A stretch of DNA of 64,000 nt from DASYAN01 sp034431765 (GCA_034431765.1 DAOUDD010000187.1:62001-126000), one strand, 5' to 3'; shown: positions 28,347-37,645, numbered from the stretch's first letter. The notes: a model not told the origin generated them from the sequence alone. Made by a program: numbers and translations.

Positions 28347-29960
28347 ATGTCTGGTACGCTGCAAAGTAGCGAAGTTTCACAATCTCCCAAAAGAGAAATA
28401 GGAACGGGAACAAATGACATGACCGGTACGACTGGTATGACAGGTGCAACAGGGCCGATTACACGAGCCATCTCTAGAAGACGCTCACACCGCCATCAAT
28501 GGCGACTCTTCGAGCGTATCTTTACAGTTATTCTTGATATAATTCTTGTAGGCTATGCCTTCTATCTTGCGTACTATATTCGTTATACGGTCTTGCCCGA
28601 TCATCCACTTCTTAAACAGTTACAAGCGTATATTACAGGAAGTGCAGGTAAACCTCCTCCTGATCCATTTAGCATCTATATTCCACTGGGGACGGTGTCA
28701 GTGATAGGTTTGATCACGATCTTTGCGTTTCGCCGTCTCTACCATATTCGTCTTACTGGAAGCTGGTTACGACAGGCATGGCTTATTACCAGTTCAACGA
28801 CAACAGGAATTACCCTGCTGATGACCTATTATTTCTTCTTCCAGTCTTCCAACGAACTCGTGATCAAATCGCGCTTGCTCGTGCTCTTTTTCTGGATGAC
28901 AACGATTGGCCTACTCTCGCTGGGCCGATTGCTCATATCGGGAATTATCAGCATTCTCTATCGAATGGGCATGGGAGAGACACGACTGTTGATTGTTGGC
29001 TCTGGACGGCTGGGCAAAATGGTCATGCAACATATTACGGCCAGTCCCCACCTTGGCTATTCGATTGTCGGCTTTCTGCATGATCTCAACGAGCCACCCG
29101 GTGATTTTGGACGCTTTAAAATGCTGGGAACCATTAATGATATCGGATTGGTGATTCGTTCGATGCAGGTAGATGAGGTGATTATTGCGCTTCCTTCAAC
29201 TATGCATCAACATGCAATTCGCAGTGTTAAGCTATGTGAACGATTAGGAACGTCCTTTAAGCTCATTCCAGATGTCTACGAGTTAAATCTGTCGCGTATT
29301 GATATGGAGGCCATTGAGGGGATTCCGCTCATAGGTATCAAACAGGTCTCGCTCAATACTGTGCAACGTCTGACGACGCGACTCATTGACATTATTGTGT
29401 CTGCTCTCGTATTACTGCTTGGTTCTCCATTATGGATCTGTCTTGCTTTAGCAGTGCGCTTTAGTTCGCCAGGACCAATCATCTATAAACAGATTCGTAT
29501 TGGACTGAATGGACAGCCGTTTCCTTTCTACAAATTTCGCACGATGTATAAGGATGCTGATCAACGGCTCGCTCAGCTTCTTGGCCAGAATGAGGCAAAA
29601 GGGCCTCTCTTTAAGATGAAAGCAGATCCACGGCGCACCCCGCTCGGCAAGTTCTTGCGCCGCACCAGTCTGGATGAGATACCACAGCTCTTCAGCATCC
29701 TTAAAGGTGATATGAGCCTGGTTGGACCAAGAGCGGCAGTGCCACGTGAGGTTGCACAATACGAGGAATGGCAGAAGGGCCGCCTGGCTATCAAACCGGG
29801 GTTGACAGGACTCTGGCAGGTGCGCGGACGGAGCGATCTGAGCTTCGATGAGGGTGTCCTGATGGATCTTTACTATATTGAGAACTGGTCTCTACGCCTC
29901 TACCTCCAGATTCTTCTGCGTACGATACCAGCGGTTTTGTTTAGTCGAGGAGCATACTAA
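28347..29960 (+). CDS. Polyprenyl-phosphate sugar-1-phosphate transferase (WcaJ/WbaP-like)
   Basis: Initiating enzyme of exopolysaccharide synthesis that loads a hexose-1-phosphate onto undecaprenyl phosphate at the membrane. A low-complexity Thr/Gly N-terminus (MTGTTGMTGATG, about 25-36) is followed by several membrane segments, a Rossmann-like CoA-binding domain (LLIVGSGRLGK) and the catalytic bacterial sugar transferase domain: KFRTMYKDAD, RRTSLDEIPQLFSILKGDMS, VGPRAA and KPGLTGLWQVRGRSDLSF. Length (537) is slightly above the WcaJ norm. Only 3 bp separate it from the next gene. Confidence 0.93.
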   Translation: MSGTLQSSEVSQSPKREIGTGTNDMTGTTGMTGATGPITRAISRRRSHRHQWRLFERIFTVILDIILVGYAFYLAYYIRYTVLPDHPLLKQLQAYITGSAGKPPPDPFSIYIPLGTVSVIGLITIFAFRRLYHIRLTGSWLRQAWLITSSTTTGITLLMTYYFFFQSSNELVIKSRLLVLFFWMTTIGLLSLGRLLISGIISILYRMGMGETRLLIVGSGRLGKMVMQHITASPHLGYSIVGFLHDLNEPPGDFGRFKMLGTINDIGLVIRSMQVDEVIIALPSTMHQHAIRSVKLCERLGTSFKLIPDVYELNLSRIDMEAIEGIPLIGIKQVSLNTVQRLTTRLIDIIVSALVLLLGSPLWICLALAVRFSSPGPIIYKQIRIGLNGQPFPFYKFRTMYKDADQRLAQLLGQNEAKGPLFKMKADPRRTPLGKFLRRTSLDEIPQLFSILKGDMSLVGPRAAVPREVAQYEEWQKGRLAIKPGLTGLWQVRGRSDLSFDEGVLMDLYYIENWSLRLYLQILLRTIPAVLFSRGAY

Positions 29961-29963
29961 ATT

Positions 29964-31100
29964 ATGAAAGTTGCACTGGTACACGATTATCTGAATCAAA
30001 TGGGAGGTGCAGAACGGGTTGTGCTTGCGTTTCACGAAATCTTTCCTGATGCGCCACTCTATACCTCTATATATGATCCTCAGCGTGTTGATTCAACCTT
30101 TCGTACGATGGATATTCGCACCTCGTTTATGCAGAAACTGCCGCTGGTCACCAAACACCATCAGCCCTATCTGCCCCTCTATCCATTTGCAATGGAAAGG
30201 CTGGATCTGCGTGGATATGATCTTGTGCTCAGCAGTTCTAGCGCCTTTGGCAAGGGCGTGATTACTCGCCCGAATACGCTCCATATCTGCTACTGTCATA
30301 CTCCAATGCGCTGGTGCTGGAATTATGAGGAGTATGTTGAGCGTGAACACCTGGGTAAAGTTGCACGGGGCGTTCTTCCATTTCTCATGACAGGTTTGCG
30401 CATCTGGGATCAGGCAAGTGCCCAGCGGGTTGACTACTTTATCGCGAATTCCCCGGTCGTAGCAGAGCGTATTCAGAAATATTACCAACGGGATGCCGCC
30501 TATATTCCACCGCCAGTTGAGGCCAGTCGCTTTCCCTTTGATCCTACCGTGCAACCAGAGGATTACTTCCTCGTTGTAGGCCGGCTCATACCATATAAAC
30601 GTATCGACCTGGCGATTGAGGCATGTAATCGGCTGCAGCTTCCGCTGGTGATTATCGGGAGTGGCCGTGACGAAGCACGACTGAAACAATTGGCGGGTCC
30701 GACGATTCGCTTCCTTGGGCGACTTCCTGACGATGAAGTCATCCACTACTACACGCATTGTCGTGCCTTTCTCTTTCCAGGAGAAGAAGACTTCGGGATC
30801 ACACCACTGGAGGCGCAAGCATGTGGGCGACCAGTAATTGCTTACGGAGCTGGTGGTGCGTTGGCATCCGTGCTAGATGGAGTCACTGGCGTCTTTTTCC
30901 GTGAGCAGACCGTTGAGAGTTTGATGGAAGTGCTGGCAAGCTTTGACCAGCGCAGGTTTGACTCAACAAGTATTCGCAACCATGCACTGGAATTTGATAT
31001 GCCGCGCTTTAGGCGACGTATTGTGCAATTTATCGAAACAAAATTACACGAAGGGAAAGTGCAGCACAACTCGTTGCACATAAATGATCCTGTACGATAG
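29964..31100 (+). CDS. Glycosyltransferase family 4
   Basis: GT-B enzyme that probably adds an early sugar to the lipid-linked repeat. Visible: VALVHDYLNQMGGAERV (glycine loop of the acceptor domain), CYCHTPMRWCWNYEEY, FLVVGRLIPYKRIDLAI at the start of the donor domain and the E-x7-E motif EEDFGITPLEAQACG. The CHTPMRW motif is common in GT4 enzymes next to WcaJ-type genes. Almost abutting the sugar transferase gene, so co-translated. Confidence 0.9.
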   Translation: MKVALVHDYLNQMGGAERVVLAFHEIFPDAPLYTSIYDPQRVDSTFRTMDIRTSFMQKLPLVTKHHQPYLPLYPFAMERLDLRGYDLVLSSSSAFGKGVITRPNTLHICYCHTPMRWCWNYEEYVEREHLGKVARGVLPFLMTGLRIWDQASAQRVDYFIANSPVVAERIQKYYQRDAAYIPPPVEASRFPFDPTVQPEDYFLVVGRLIPYKRIDLAIEACNRLQLPLVIIGSGRDEARLKQLAGPTIRFLGRLPDDEVIHYYTHCRAFLFPGEEDFGITPLEAQACGRPVIAYGAGGALASVLDGVTGVFFREQTVESLMEVLASFDQRRFDSTSIRNHALEFDMPRFRRRIVQFIETKLHEGKVQHNSLHINDPVR

Positions 31101-31148
31101 CTATTGACCAGATATATACTATCTTTCCACGAGAAAGGGCTTCAGCAC

Positions 31149-31967
31149 GTGGAACTACGAGCTTATGCAAAAGTTCTTTGGAGGCGTATCTGGGTTGTGC
31201 TCCTGATTGTGGGAGTTGTCGCAATCTATGTCGCCTATCAATACTATAGTTCACATAAAGCAATTTCTGTCTCGCGCATTTATCATGCCAGTGTCAGTAT
31301 CCGTATCGGTTTGCAAGCAGCAGGGCGTGGAGCAGCCCCAACATATGCGGATTACGTCACAACGGTAGATACGTTAGCCGATGAGTTCGCAACAGGTCCT
31401 ACCCTGACATCACGAACCTTCGCAACACAGGTATCACAACAGATACAAAATGATATGCAACGTATCACTCAACAGTATGGGAGCAATGCTGATCTTGGTA
31501 ATTGGAGAGATGCTACAGGCATCAGTTCTGCACTTACCGCTACTCGCTCTCATAGTGTTGTGACAATCAATGTGACCTGGAATACAGAGGCAGGAGCCTG
31601 GGCTATTGCTCATGCAATTGGCGAAGTGAGTACTATAAACATGCCCACCTATCTAGATTATAATGTGGGTGGAGCGCCCTCTTCGCAGGAAAGTTATCCT
31701 ACGGCTGCCGCCAGGGTTCTCAATGAGACAAATACGCCAATACTGGTTCAGGAAGGTTCTTCTACGAGCAGAACGACTTTGCTGCTCGCGCTGCTTCTCG
31801 TTGGTCTCATTCTTGGAGTGGCCCTCGCTTTTCTTGTTGAGTACCTGGATGATCGTATTCATAGTGCAGACGAAGTGACTAATTTACTACAACTGCCTAT
31901 CTATGGAGAGGTTCCTTCTGCACCTCCCCCAGGATCATCACGAGTATCACAAACAAGAAGTACATAG
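31149..31967 (+). CDS. Wzz/chain-length determinant-like membrane protein
   Basis: Polysaccharide co-polymerase that tunes chain length. The start ELRAYAKVLWRRIWVVLLIV is the classic Wzz opening and first membrane segment; a mainly helical extracytoplasmic part follows, then a second membrane segment (LLLALLLVGLILGVALAFLV) and a short cytoplasmic tail with DDRIHSADEV, normally the contact to a CpsD-type partner. GTG 31149 is chosen because AGAAAGGG precedes it and it opens the Wzz motif; TTG 31104 would add 15 unrelated residues. Forms a natural pair with the CpsD-like gene downstream. Confidence 0.85.
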   Translation: MELRAYAKVLWRRIWVVLLIVGVVAIYVAYQYYSSHKAISVSRIYHASVSIRIGLQAAGRGAAPTYADYVTTVDTLADEFATGPTLTSRTFATQVSQQIQNDMQRITQQYGSNADLGNWRDATGISSALTATRSHSVVTINVTWNTEAGAWAIAHAIGEVSTINMPTYLDYNVGGAPSSQESYPTAAARVLNETNTPILVQEGSSTSRTTLLLALLLVGLILGVALAFLVEYLDDRIHSADEVTNLLQLPIYGEVPSAPPPGSSRVSQTRST

Positions 31968-32149
31968 ACTCTAAAGAGATTGTATTGCCAGTATCAGGAG
32001 CGACGAGTATAGTTAATATTTCGTGCAAAATGTGATGGCTCTTGCAGAACACACTTGGCACTAGGTGCTCAAGATAGAGTGAACAATGCTTTTTAGAAGA
32101 AGAGAGACTTTCAGTTCTTTCATAAGATAGATAATTAAGGAGTGCTTGC

Positions 32150-32836
32150 GTGGGAGCACATTCTCAAGAACAAGCAGCTTTGCTTACAGACTACAATCCA
32201 GCATCAGCATATAGTCAGGCGTATTACACTATTTATACGAATATTCGCCTGAATTGGCGCGTTGATCCAGTGTCGTCGCGCACTATCTTGTTTACAACGC
32301 CTGCAATGTATAAGAACTACTCCGCAGCAGCAGCCAATATTGCTATTGTTGCAGCTCAGAGCGGTACACCTACTATTCTTATTGATGCAGATCTGTATGC
32401 ACCAACCCTACAGCAACGTTTTGCGTTAGGAGAGCAGGAAGGCCTCACCGATCTGCTGAGTGCGGAACATATTACAACAGAGGCATTCTCTTCTTATTTG
32501 AGCAAAACTTTTCTCCCTGACCTCTATGTATTGAGTACTGGAACTCGCAAGGTTTCTCCCATAGAGGCAAGGCAACGTTTATCAGCTCATATTACAGAGA
32601 TTGTGCTCAAGTTGAGTTTGTTTCTTAACAATACGCAAAAACAGACTGGGCTGATTATCTTGCACAGCCCGCCCTTGAAAGAGAGTCCAGATGCGCTCTT
32701 CTTCAGTACCCTTGTTGATCAAACCTTTCTGCTTCTTGTAGCAGGTCAGACAACACGTACACAGGCGAGACAAGCACAGGAGCAATTTGAGCTGGCGCAT
32801 GCTAAACTAACAGGGGCCATTCTGTTAGATGTGTAA
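32150..32836 (+). CDS. CpsD/CapB-like protein with degenerate P-loop
   Basis: 228 aa, matching the cytosolic ATPase part of bacterial tyrosine kinases of capsule loci (Wzz partner). The family context EAYYTIYTNIRL-like start is seen as YSQAYYTIYTNIRL. The Walker A' strand ILIDAD (76-81) and AAANIA helix are kept, but Walker A is PAMYKNYSA (51-59) instead of PGEGKST, losing both glycines and the Ser/Thr. No C-terminal tyrosine cluster is present; the protein ends GAILLDV. It probably acts as a non-kinase partner of the Wzz-like protein. GTG start with AAGGAG upstream. Confidence 0.72.
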   Translation: MGAHSQEQAALLTDYNPASAYSQAYYTIYTNIRLNWRVDPVSSRTILFTTPAMYKNYSAAAANIAIVAAQSGTPTILIDADLYAPTLQQRFALGEQEGLTDLLSAEHITTEAFSSYLSKTFLPDLYVLSTGTRKVSPIEARQRLSAHITEIVLKLSLFLNNTQKQTGLIILHSPPLKESPDALFFSTLVDQTFLLLVAGQTTRTQARQAQEQFELAHAKLTGAILLDV

Positions 32837-32901
32837 AGATAGAATGTAGATAACCAGGTTGTGATATAAGTACATTTACTATAGAAGCGAGGAGACTTTT
32901 C

Positions 32902-33630
32902 ATGCAAGGACCACCAGATCAGGACAGTAAGCTTTGGGAACGGGAGCAATGGACAGAGGCACGGCTTGCAACCTTGCGCGCTACAAATAGGCATCGTGCT
33001 GTTTCAACGAAGACGGGGCAATACCGTGCTCTTCGTGACGGTACAGGAAAGTATAGTGCAGTGAATGAAGGGACAGGGCAATATCGTGCTCTTCCACAAC
33101 GCCCACCAGGAATGACACGTCTGAGCGCACCCCCATCACCTGAAGCTCCGCGTGCTCCACGACCCCAGCGTACATTGCAACCAAGCAAGAGATCGCGCCG
33201 TCGCACGTTTTTTCTGATCGGTTTCGGTGCTACTGTCATCATTTTTATCGGTATTATTGCTATTTTACTTACAAACGCTCTGCTTGCCAGCAGTGGTCCA
33301 ACCACGACGGCTGTTGATTTTCTGACGCAAATATCTTCCCAGAACTACAAACAGGCGTACAACGATCTAGGTCTGTCCATCACCATTCGCACATCTAACG
33401 ATGATTTTGTCAAACAAGCTCAGGAACTAGATAAGCAGTATGGACCGATCACAGACTATGCGCAGGTAGCAGATAGCGCGACGAACTCAGGGAATGCACA
33501 AAGTTATACCTATACGATTACACGTAGTAAATTAAGATATCCAATGCGCCTCACTTTACGGCAAGACCCGCAGGATAACAATGCCTGGAAGATTGTTGAC
33601 TACGGCGGAACGGTGGGACCAACGAAGTAA
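32902..33630 (+). CDS. Single-pass membrane protein with N-terminal decapeptide repeats
   Basis: 242 aa. A hydrophilic cytoplasmic part holds a 10-residue repeat (TGQYRAL 38-44, TGKYSAV 48-54, TGQYRAL 58-64), then a Pro/Arg-rich stretch, one membrane segment (about 102-128) and an extracytoplasmic domain of about 110 residues whose VDFLTQISSQNYKQAYNDL start resembles the DUF4878/NTF2-like group. Last gene of the exopolysaccharide block. Function not recognised; a link to export or anchoring is inferred only from position. Confidence 0.75.
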   Translation: MQGPPDQDSKLWEREQWTEARLATLRATNRHRAVSTKTGQYRALRDGTGKYSAVNEGTGQYRALPQRPPGMTRLSAPPSPEAPRAPRPQRTLQPSKRSRRRTFFLIGFGATVIIFIGIIAILLTNALLASSGPTTTAVDFLTQISSQNYKQAYNDLGLSITIRTSNDDFVKQAQELDKQYGPITDYAQVADSATNSGNAQSYTYTITRSKLRYPMRLTLRQDPQDNNAWKIVDYGGTVGPTK

Positions 33631-33660
33631 CTTTTCATCTTCCCAATTTTTCTTAAATAC

Positions 33661-33697
33661 AACAGAGCCTTCTTTCGATGCCGAAGAAGGCTCTGTT
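33661..33697. terminator. Terminator between convergent genes
   Basis: Perfect 14-bp stem AACAGAGCCTTCTT / AAGAAGGCTCTGTT with a 9-base loop between the membrane-protein gene (+) and the acyl-CoA dehydrogenase gene (-). T-tails are weak on both sides. Confidence 0.65.
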
Positions 33698-33723
33698 GTA
33701 TAATTACTCTCACTTCTAAAAGC

Positions 33724-34932
33724 TTATGCAAAAGCATTATGGCCGGTGATTGCTTGCCCGACGATCAACGTGTGCACATCATCGGTCCCTTCATACGTGA
33801 AGACCGATTCGAGATTATTCATGTGGCGGCTGACCGGGTATTCGAGCGTGATACCGTTGGCTCCCAGAACAGAGCGGGCTTCTCGCGCAGTGGCAAGCGC
33901 TTCACGAACATTGTTGCGCTTGGCAAGCGAAATCTGGACTGGATGAAGCAGTCCTTCATCCTTTAAGCGCCCAAGTTGTAGCGAGAGCAATTGCGCCTTG
34001 ACCAGCTCAGTTGCCATGATCACAAGTTTCTGCTGTACCAGTTGGAAACTAGCAATGGGACGCTGGAACTGGATGCGTGTCTTTGCATAATCTAATGCAG
34101 CTTCATAGCATGCACGGGCTGCACCAGTTGCTCCCCAGGCAATACCATAACGAGCCTCGTTTAAGCAAGAGAGGGGACCACGCATACCACGTATACCTGG
34201 CAACATGTTTTCCTCGGAAACACGGCAATCTTGAAAGTGAAGTTCTGAAGTTACTGATGCACGCAATGAAAGCTTGTGAGAGATATCACTCGTTGTAAAT
34301 CCGGGCGTATCACGCTCGACAATAAAACCGCGTATGCCATCCTCTGCCTGTGCCCAGACAATCGCGATATCAGCCACACTACCGTTGGTAATCCACATCT
34401 TCGAGCCATTGAGCACAAAACTCTTGCCATCACGACGTGCAGAGGTGCGCATGCTGCCTGCATCGCTGCCAAAGTCTGGCTCAGTCAGCCCAAAGCAACC
34501 GATCACTTCCCCTTGAGCCATACGTGGTAGCCAGTGCTCTTTTTGCTGTTCAGAGCCAAAGGCAAAGATAGGAAACATGGCAAGAGAGCCTTGAACTGAA
34601 ACAAATGAGCGAATACCACTATCTCCAGCCTCAAGTTCCTGGCATGCCAGGCCATAGCATACAGCACTCATACCAGCACAACCATAGCCATTCAGATGCA
34701 TTCCTAACAAACCTAGCTCAGCGATCTCCGGTATAAGACTGCGTGGAAATGTACCATCTTCAAAATGCTGTCCAATAATAGGTAACACACGATCCTGCAC
34801 GAATTTGCGTACAGTATCACGCACCATACGTTCTTCTTCATTTAGAAGATGGTCAAGAGCGTAAAGATCGTTTGCAGATGGTACCTGTACTTTGCGTTCC
34901 AATGATTGAGACGTTTGAGATATGGATGCCAT
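33724..34932 (-). CDS. Acyl-CoA dehydrogenase, glutaryl-CoA dehydrogenase-like
   Basis: 402 aa FAD-dependent dehydrogenase. Hallmarks are CFGLTEPDFGSDAGSM and KMWITNGSVADI (FAD/acyl-CoA binding), RIQFQRPIASFQLVQQKL, VLGANGITLEYPVSRHMNN and the catalytic Glu in FTYEGTDDVHTLIVGQAITG. The late GITLEYPVSRH...YEGTDDVH pattern is closest to glutaryl-CoA dehydrogenases (lysine/tryptophan breakdown, oxidation with decarboxylation to crotonyl-CoA). No other pathway genes are adjacent, so substrate assignment is moderate. Confidence 0.88.
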   Translation of the reverse strand: MASISQTSQSLERKVQVPSANDLYALDHLLNEEERMVRDTVRKFVQDRVLPIIGQHFEDGTFPRSLIPEIAELGLLGMHLNGYGCAGMSAVCYGLACQELEAGDSGIRSFVSVQGSLAMFPIFAFGSEQQKEHWLPRMAQGEVIGCFGLTEPDFGSDAGSMRTSARRDGKSFVLNGSKMWITNGSVADIAIVWAQAEDGIRGFIVERDTPGFTTSDISHKLSLRASVTSELHFQDCRVSEENMLPGIRGMRGPLSCLNEARYGIAWGATGAARACYEAALDYAKTRIQFQRPIASFQLVQQKLVIMATELVKAQLLSLQLGRLKDEGLLHPVQISLAKRNNVREALATAREARSVLGANGITLEYPVSRHMNNLESVFTYEGTDDVHTLIVGQAITGHNAFA

Positions 34933-35270
34933 AGACTCTTCCCTTTCCAGGCTCTAACAGAAACAGGTCGCGTACATACACCAATGGACATACGCCTGCT
35001 CCTATTATAGTTCCAAAAGATGTAGACATCTATAGACACTACATCTTTTGTTGGATTTAGACGGTCATCGCTAACCATAAAGGCTGAACTACAAATGTCT
35101 GCCGCGTCTCGTAGAGTGCCGCATTGTAGAGGTTCTTGGACGCGAAGGCAGCAGCATCGATGAGAGCATACCGCGATCATCGTTGTTGATGCAGTGTTGC
35201 TCAACCAAGTGCATACCCTCGCCCCTTCCTTTCTCTCTTGTACATGAACTAGAGGTAGCCCTCTAAACAG
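34933..35270. other. Intergenic region upstream of the acyl-CoA dehydrogenase gene
   Basis: Contains one strong inverted repeat (35014-35050, listed separately). No convincing coding sequence is seen in the rest. Confidence 0.4.
35014..35050. promoter_or_regulatory. Long inverted repeat, operator or leader hairpin
   Basis: 12-bp perfect stem CAAAAGATGTAG / CTACATCTTTTG with a 13-base centre, about 80 bp upstream of the acyl-CoA dehydrogenase start. There is no clear T-tract, so it may be a regulator-binding site or an RNA hairpin. Confidence 0.4.
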
Positions 35271-36140
35271 TTACGAACGAAGGGGTACCATATCACCACA
35301 AGCAACTAAATCAGCAGGGGCCGGTTTCTTGGACTCTACAACCTCTTGAATACTCACATACCAACCACTACGTGGCAAAGAGGAGACATTTGGGAATTTC
35401 GTTGTAGTTGTTGCCTTCCCCGTTGCATCCGCACTGAATGACTTGAGCGCATAGATAAGTTTCCCCTGGCTGGCACAACTGCCTGTGTGGATGGCAGCAT
35501 CGTACTTCTCATGAGGAACAAGTCCCTGTACTGTAAGTACCACATTGAGTTGCTTATCGTTGATAGACAGCCCTACGTTCCCACTTGCTGACTGATTGGG
35601 ATCCGTTGTATTTGTCAACGTGGCCTGAGCTGACTGAGCAGAGGAGGCAGAGGTGCTTGAGTTTGTTATATCTCCGCACGCAATTGCTCGTGATTGCACG
35701 TCAGACGACGCATCAGGACCATTATTGACAGTAACATACCAGCCATTAACAGGGATACCATCATTTACATCTGGAAGTCTCGTGATTGCATTGGCAAAAC
35801 CAATAGCATCTGACTCCACATCTTTCAGCGTATACGCCTCTTTGCCAGGATTACGACAACTACCAGTTGCAACATGTGCAGGATGCACACTTTTCGGTGT
35901 CAGGCCCGTGAGAGCAACCTGAACTGTCAAGATATGAGAGATATGATCCCACGACATTTGTACAGTTCCTGTTGGAGTATGCCGAATCGTCATATTAGCT
36001 GAAGTCACAACAGCATTTGTCGCGGCAGCATCAGGGCTGGCAGCATCATTTGAATCGCATGCAGTTAACAGCAAGAATAATGAGCCAATGAACAGAACTA
36101 GAGGAAACTTTCTTCCTTTTACAATAGCGTGTGTAAGCAT
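35271..36140 (-). CDS. Lipoprotein with two tandem CHRD-like domains
   Basis: 289 aa. Signal peptide ending in lipobox LLTAC, so membrane-anchored outside the cell. Two similar halves follow: HPAHVATGSC...YTLKDVESDAIGFAN...NGWYVTVN and KYDAAIHTGSCASQG...YALKSFSADATGKAT...SGWYVSIQ, each ending in a CGD motif. This His...GSC...Y-L...D-x-x-G-x-A order recalls CHRD/SOD-like beta domains. ATG 36140 is chosen because AAAGGA lies just upstream. Transcribed divergently from the dus gene. Biochemical role unknown. Confidence 0.75.
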   Translation of the reverse strand: MLTHAIVKGRKFPLVLFIGSLFLLLTACDSNDAASPDAAATNAVVTSANMTIRHTPTGTVQMSWDHISHILTVQVALTGLTPKSVHPAHVATGSCRNPGKEAYTLKDVESDAIGFANAITRLPDVNDGIPVNGWYVTVNNGPDASSDVQSRAIACGDITNSSTSASSAQSAQATLTNTTDPNQSASGNVGLSINDKQLNVVLTVQGLVPHEKYDAAIHTGSCASQGKLIYALKSFSADATGKATTTTKFPNVSSLPRSGWYVSIQEVVESKKPAPADLVACGDMVPLRS

Positions 36141-36415
36141 ACTATTCCTTTCCACATAACATATCAACGGTATAGACTATCTCACAAATATTATATGTAA
36201 TTGTCTTTATACTGACAAATTTGACTTTATAATAAAAAACGAATTTCCGTTATGAATGTTTCTTCTACACAGAGGCATCTCGTCACGCTGTCACGCAGAC
36301 AGCTCTTGCAGAGCAACAGGAAAACGTGTATTATAATAGGCAGGCAGAAATGAAGAGGCAGCTACTCCTAATCTAAGGCAAAAACACAAAAAGCGACAGA
36401 TATACTTGCAAACAT

Positions 36416-37624
36416 ATGAAACAGCAATCCTTCTGGAATACACTACAGCAACCGATCATAGGTCTGGCACCAATGGATGGAGTGACAGACGCACCGTGTC
36501 GTACAATGCATGGTCTGCATGGCAGACCTGATGTGATTCTGACCGAATTTACCAACGTGGAAGGTCTCTGGCGCGGAAGTGAGCGCATTTTCCGTGATTT
36601 TCTCTACACACTGGCCGAGCGACCTGTTGTTGCACAGATTTTCGGTTGTCGCCCCGAATACTTCTATAAGGCGGCCCACGTTGTCTGTGAGCTGGGTTTT
36701 GACGGGGTAGATATTAATATGGGTTGTCCTGCACGCACAATTGCAAACAAAGGGGGCGGAGCCGGACTTATTCGCATACCAGACACGGCGAAAGAGATCA
36801 TTCGTGCAACTCAAGCGGGAGTACGAGACTGGGCCAATGGACAGACGTTAGAGGACCTGGAGATGGAGCCAGAGCGTATCGCACGTATTCGTCAGATGAA
36901 CGAAGAACGCGTACAGATCTGGGGCGACACTGCCGCTATTGAACGTCGTCTGCTTCCTGTTTCAGTGAAAACACGGCTAGGTTATGATTCTATTGTCATC
37001 ACAGATTGGGTTCAGGATTTACTAGAACTGGAGCCAGCTAATATTACAATTCACGGACGCACGCTAGCGCAACACTACAAAGGCGAGGCAAACTGGGATG
37101 CAATTGCCGCTGCTGCTGAAATTGTGCGCAAGACAGAGACGCTCATTCTCGGCAATGGCGATATCCTTACACTAGAGCAAGCAGGAAAGCGCATTCTGGC
37201 AAGTGGAGTGAATGGAGTTTTGATTGGACGCGCTACCTTTGGCAATCCCTGGCTGTTTCAGCGTAAGGAACAATTAAAGAGTTTCGTCGCTCTGGGTATT
37301 GCTCCGACAAGCGAACAACTTAGGGAGATTTCCCCAACACGTACAGAGCGGCTACAGATGGCTCTGGAACATGCACGCATTCATGCACGGCTCAAGGGAG
37401 AGGATCACTTTGTTGAGTTGCGTAAACATATGGGCTGGTACCTGGGACATTTTCCTGGTGCGAAACGCGTTCGCAACGACCTGGTACATATTCATAGCCT
37501 CGCAGACGTTGAACGCATTATCCAAGAGGCTCTTGCACAACCTGATGTGATTGATGATGATGAGCTAGATGTAAAGCAAGAAATGCTTCACGATCCTGAA
37601 CTGGATGCTACATGTGCTCTCTAG
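36416..37624 (+). CDS. dus: tRNA-dihydrouridine synthase
   Basis: Flavoprotein that reduces uridine to dihydrouridine in the tRNA D-loop. TIM-barrel landmarks: GLAPMDGVTDAPCRT (FMN), DINMGCPARTIANKGGGAGL with the catalytic Cys, VSVKTRLGYD, ITIHGRTLAQHYKGEANW and NGDILT...GVLIGRATFGNPW. An insertion of about 40 residues (NGQTLEDLEMEPERIARIRQ and on) lies between the catalytic loop and the KTRLG strand. Its subfamily (DusB-like versus other) cannot be fixed. Ends before a strong terminator. Confidence 0.92.
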   Translation: MKQQSFWNTLQQPIIGLAPMDGVTDAPCRTMHGLHGRPDVILTEFTNVEGLWRGSERIFRDFLYTLAERPVVAQIFGCRPEYFYKAAHVVCELGFDGVDINMGCPARTIANKGGGAGLIRIPDTAKEIIRATQAGVRDWANGQTLEDLEMEPERIARIRQMNEERVQIWGDTAAIERRLLPVSVKTRLGYDSIVITDWVQDLLELEPANITIHGRTLAQHYKGEANWDAIAAAAEIVRKTETLILGNGDILTLEQAGKRILASGVNGVLIGRATFGNPWLFQRKEQLKSFVALGIAPTSEQLREISPTRTERLQMALEHARIHARLKGEDHFVELRKHMGWYLGHFPGAKRVRNDLVHIHSLADVERIIQEALAQPDVIDDDELDVKQEMLHDPELDATCAL

Positions 37625-37645
37625 CACTTTTTTCACAAAAAGAAA

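Noticed and set aside
30093..30818. 241-codon open frame on the minus strand
   Set aside because: Lies wholly antisense to a GT4 gene with all family motifs; its own translation is Trp/Cys-rich without recognisable domains.
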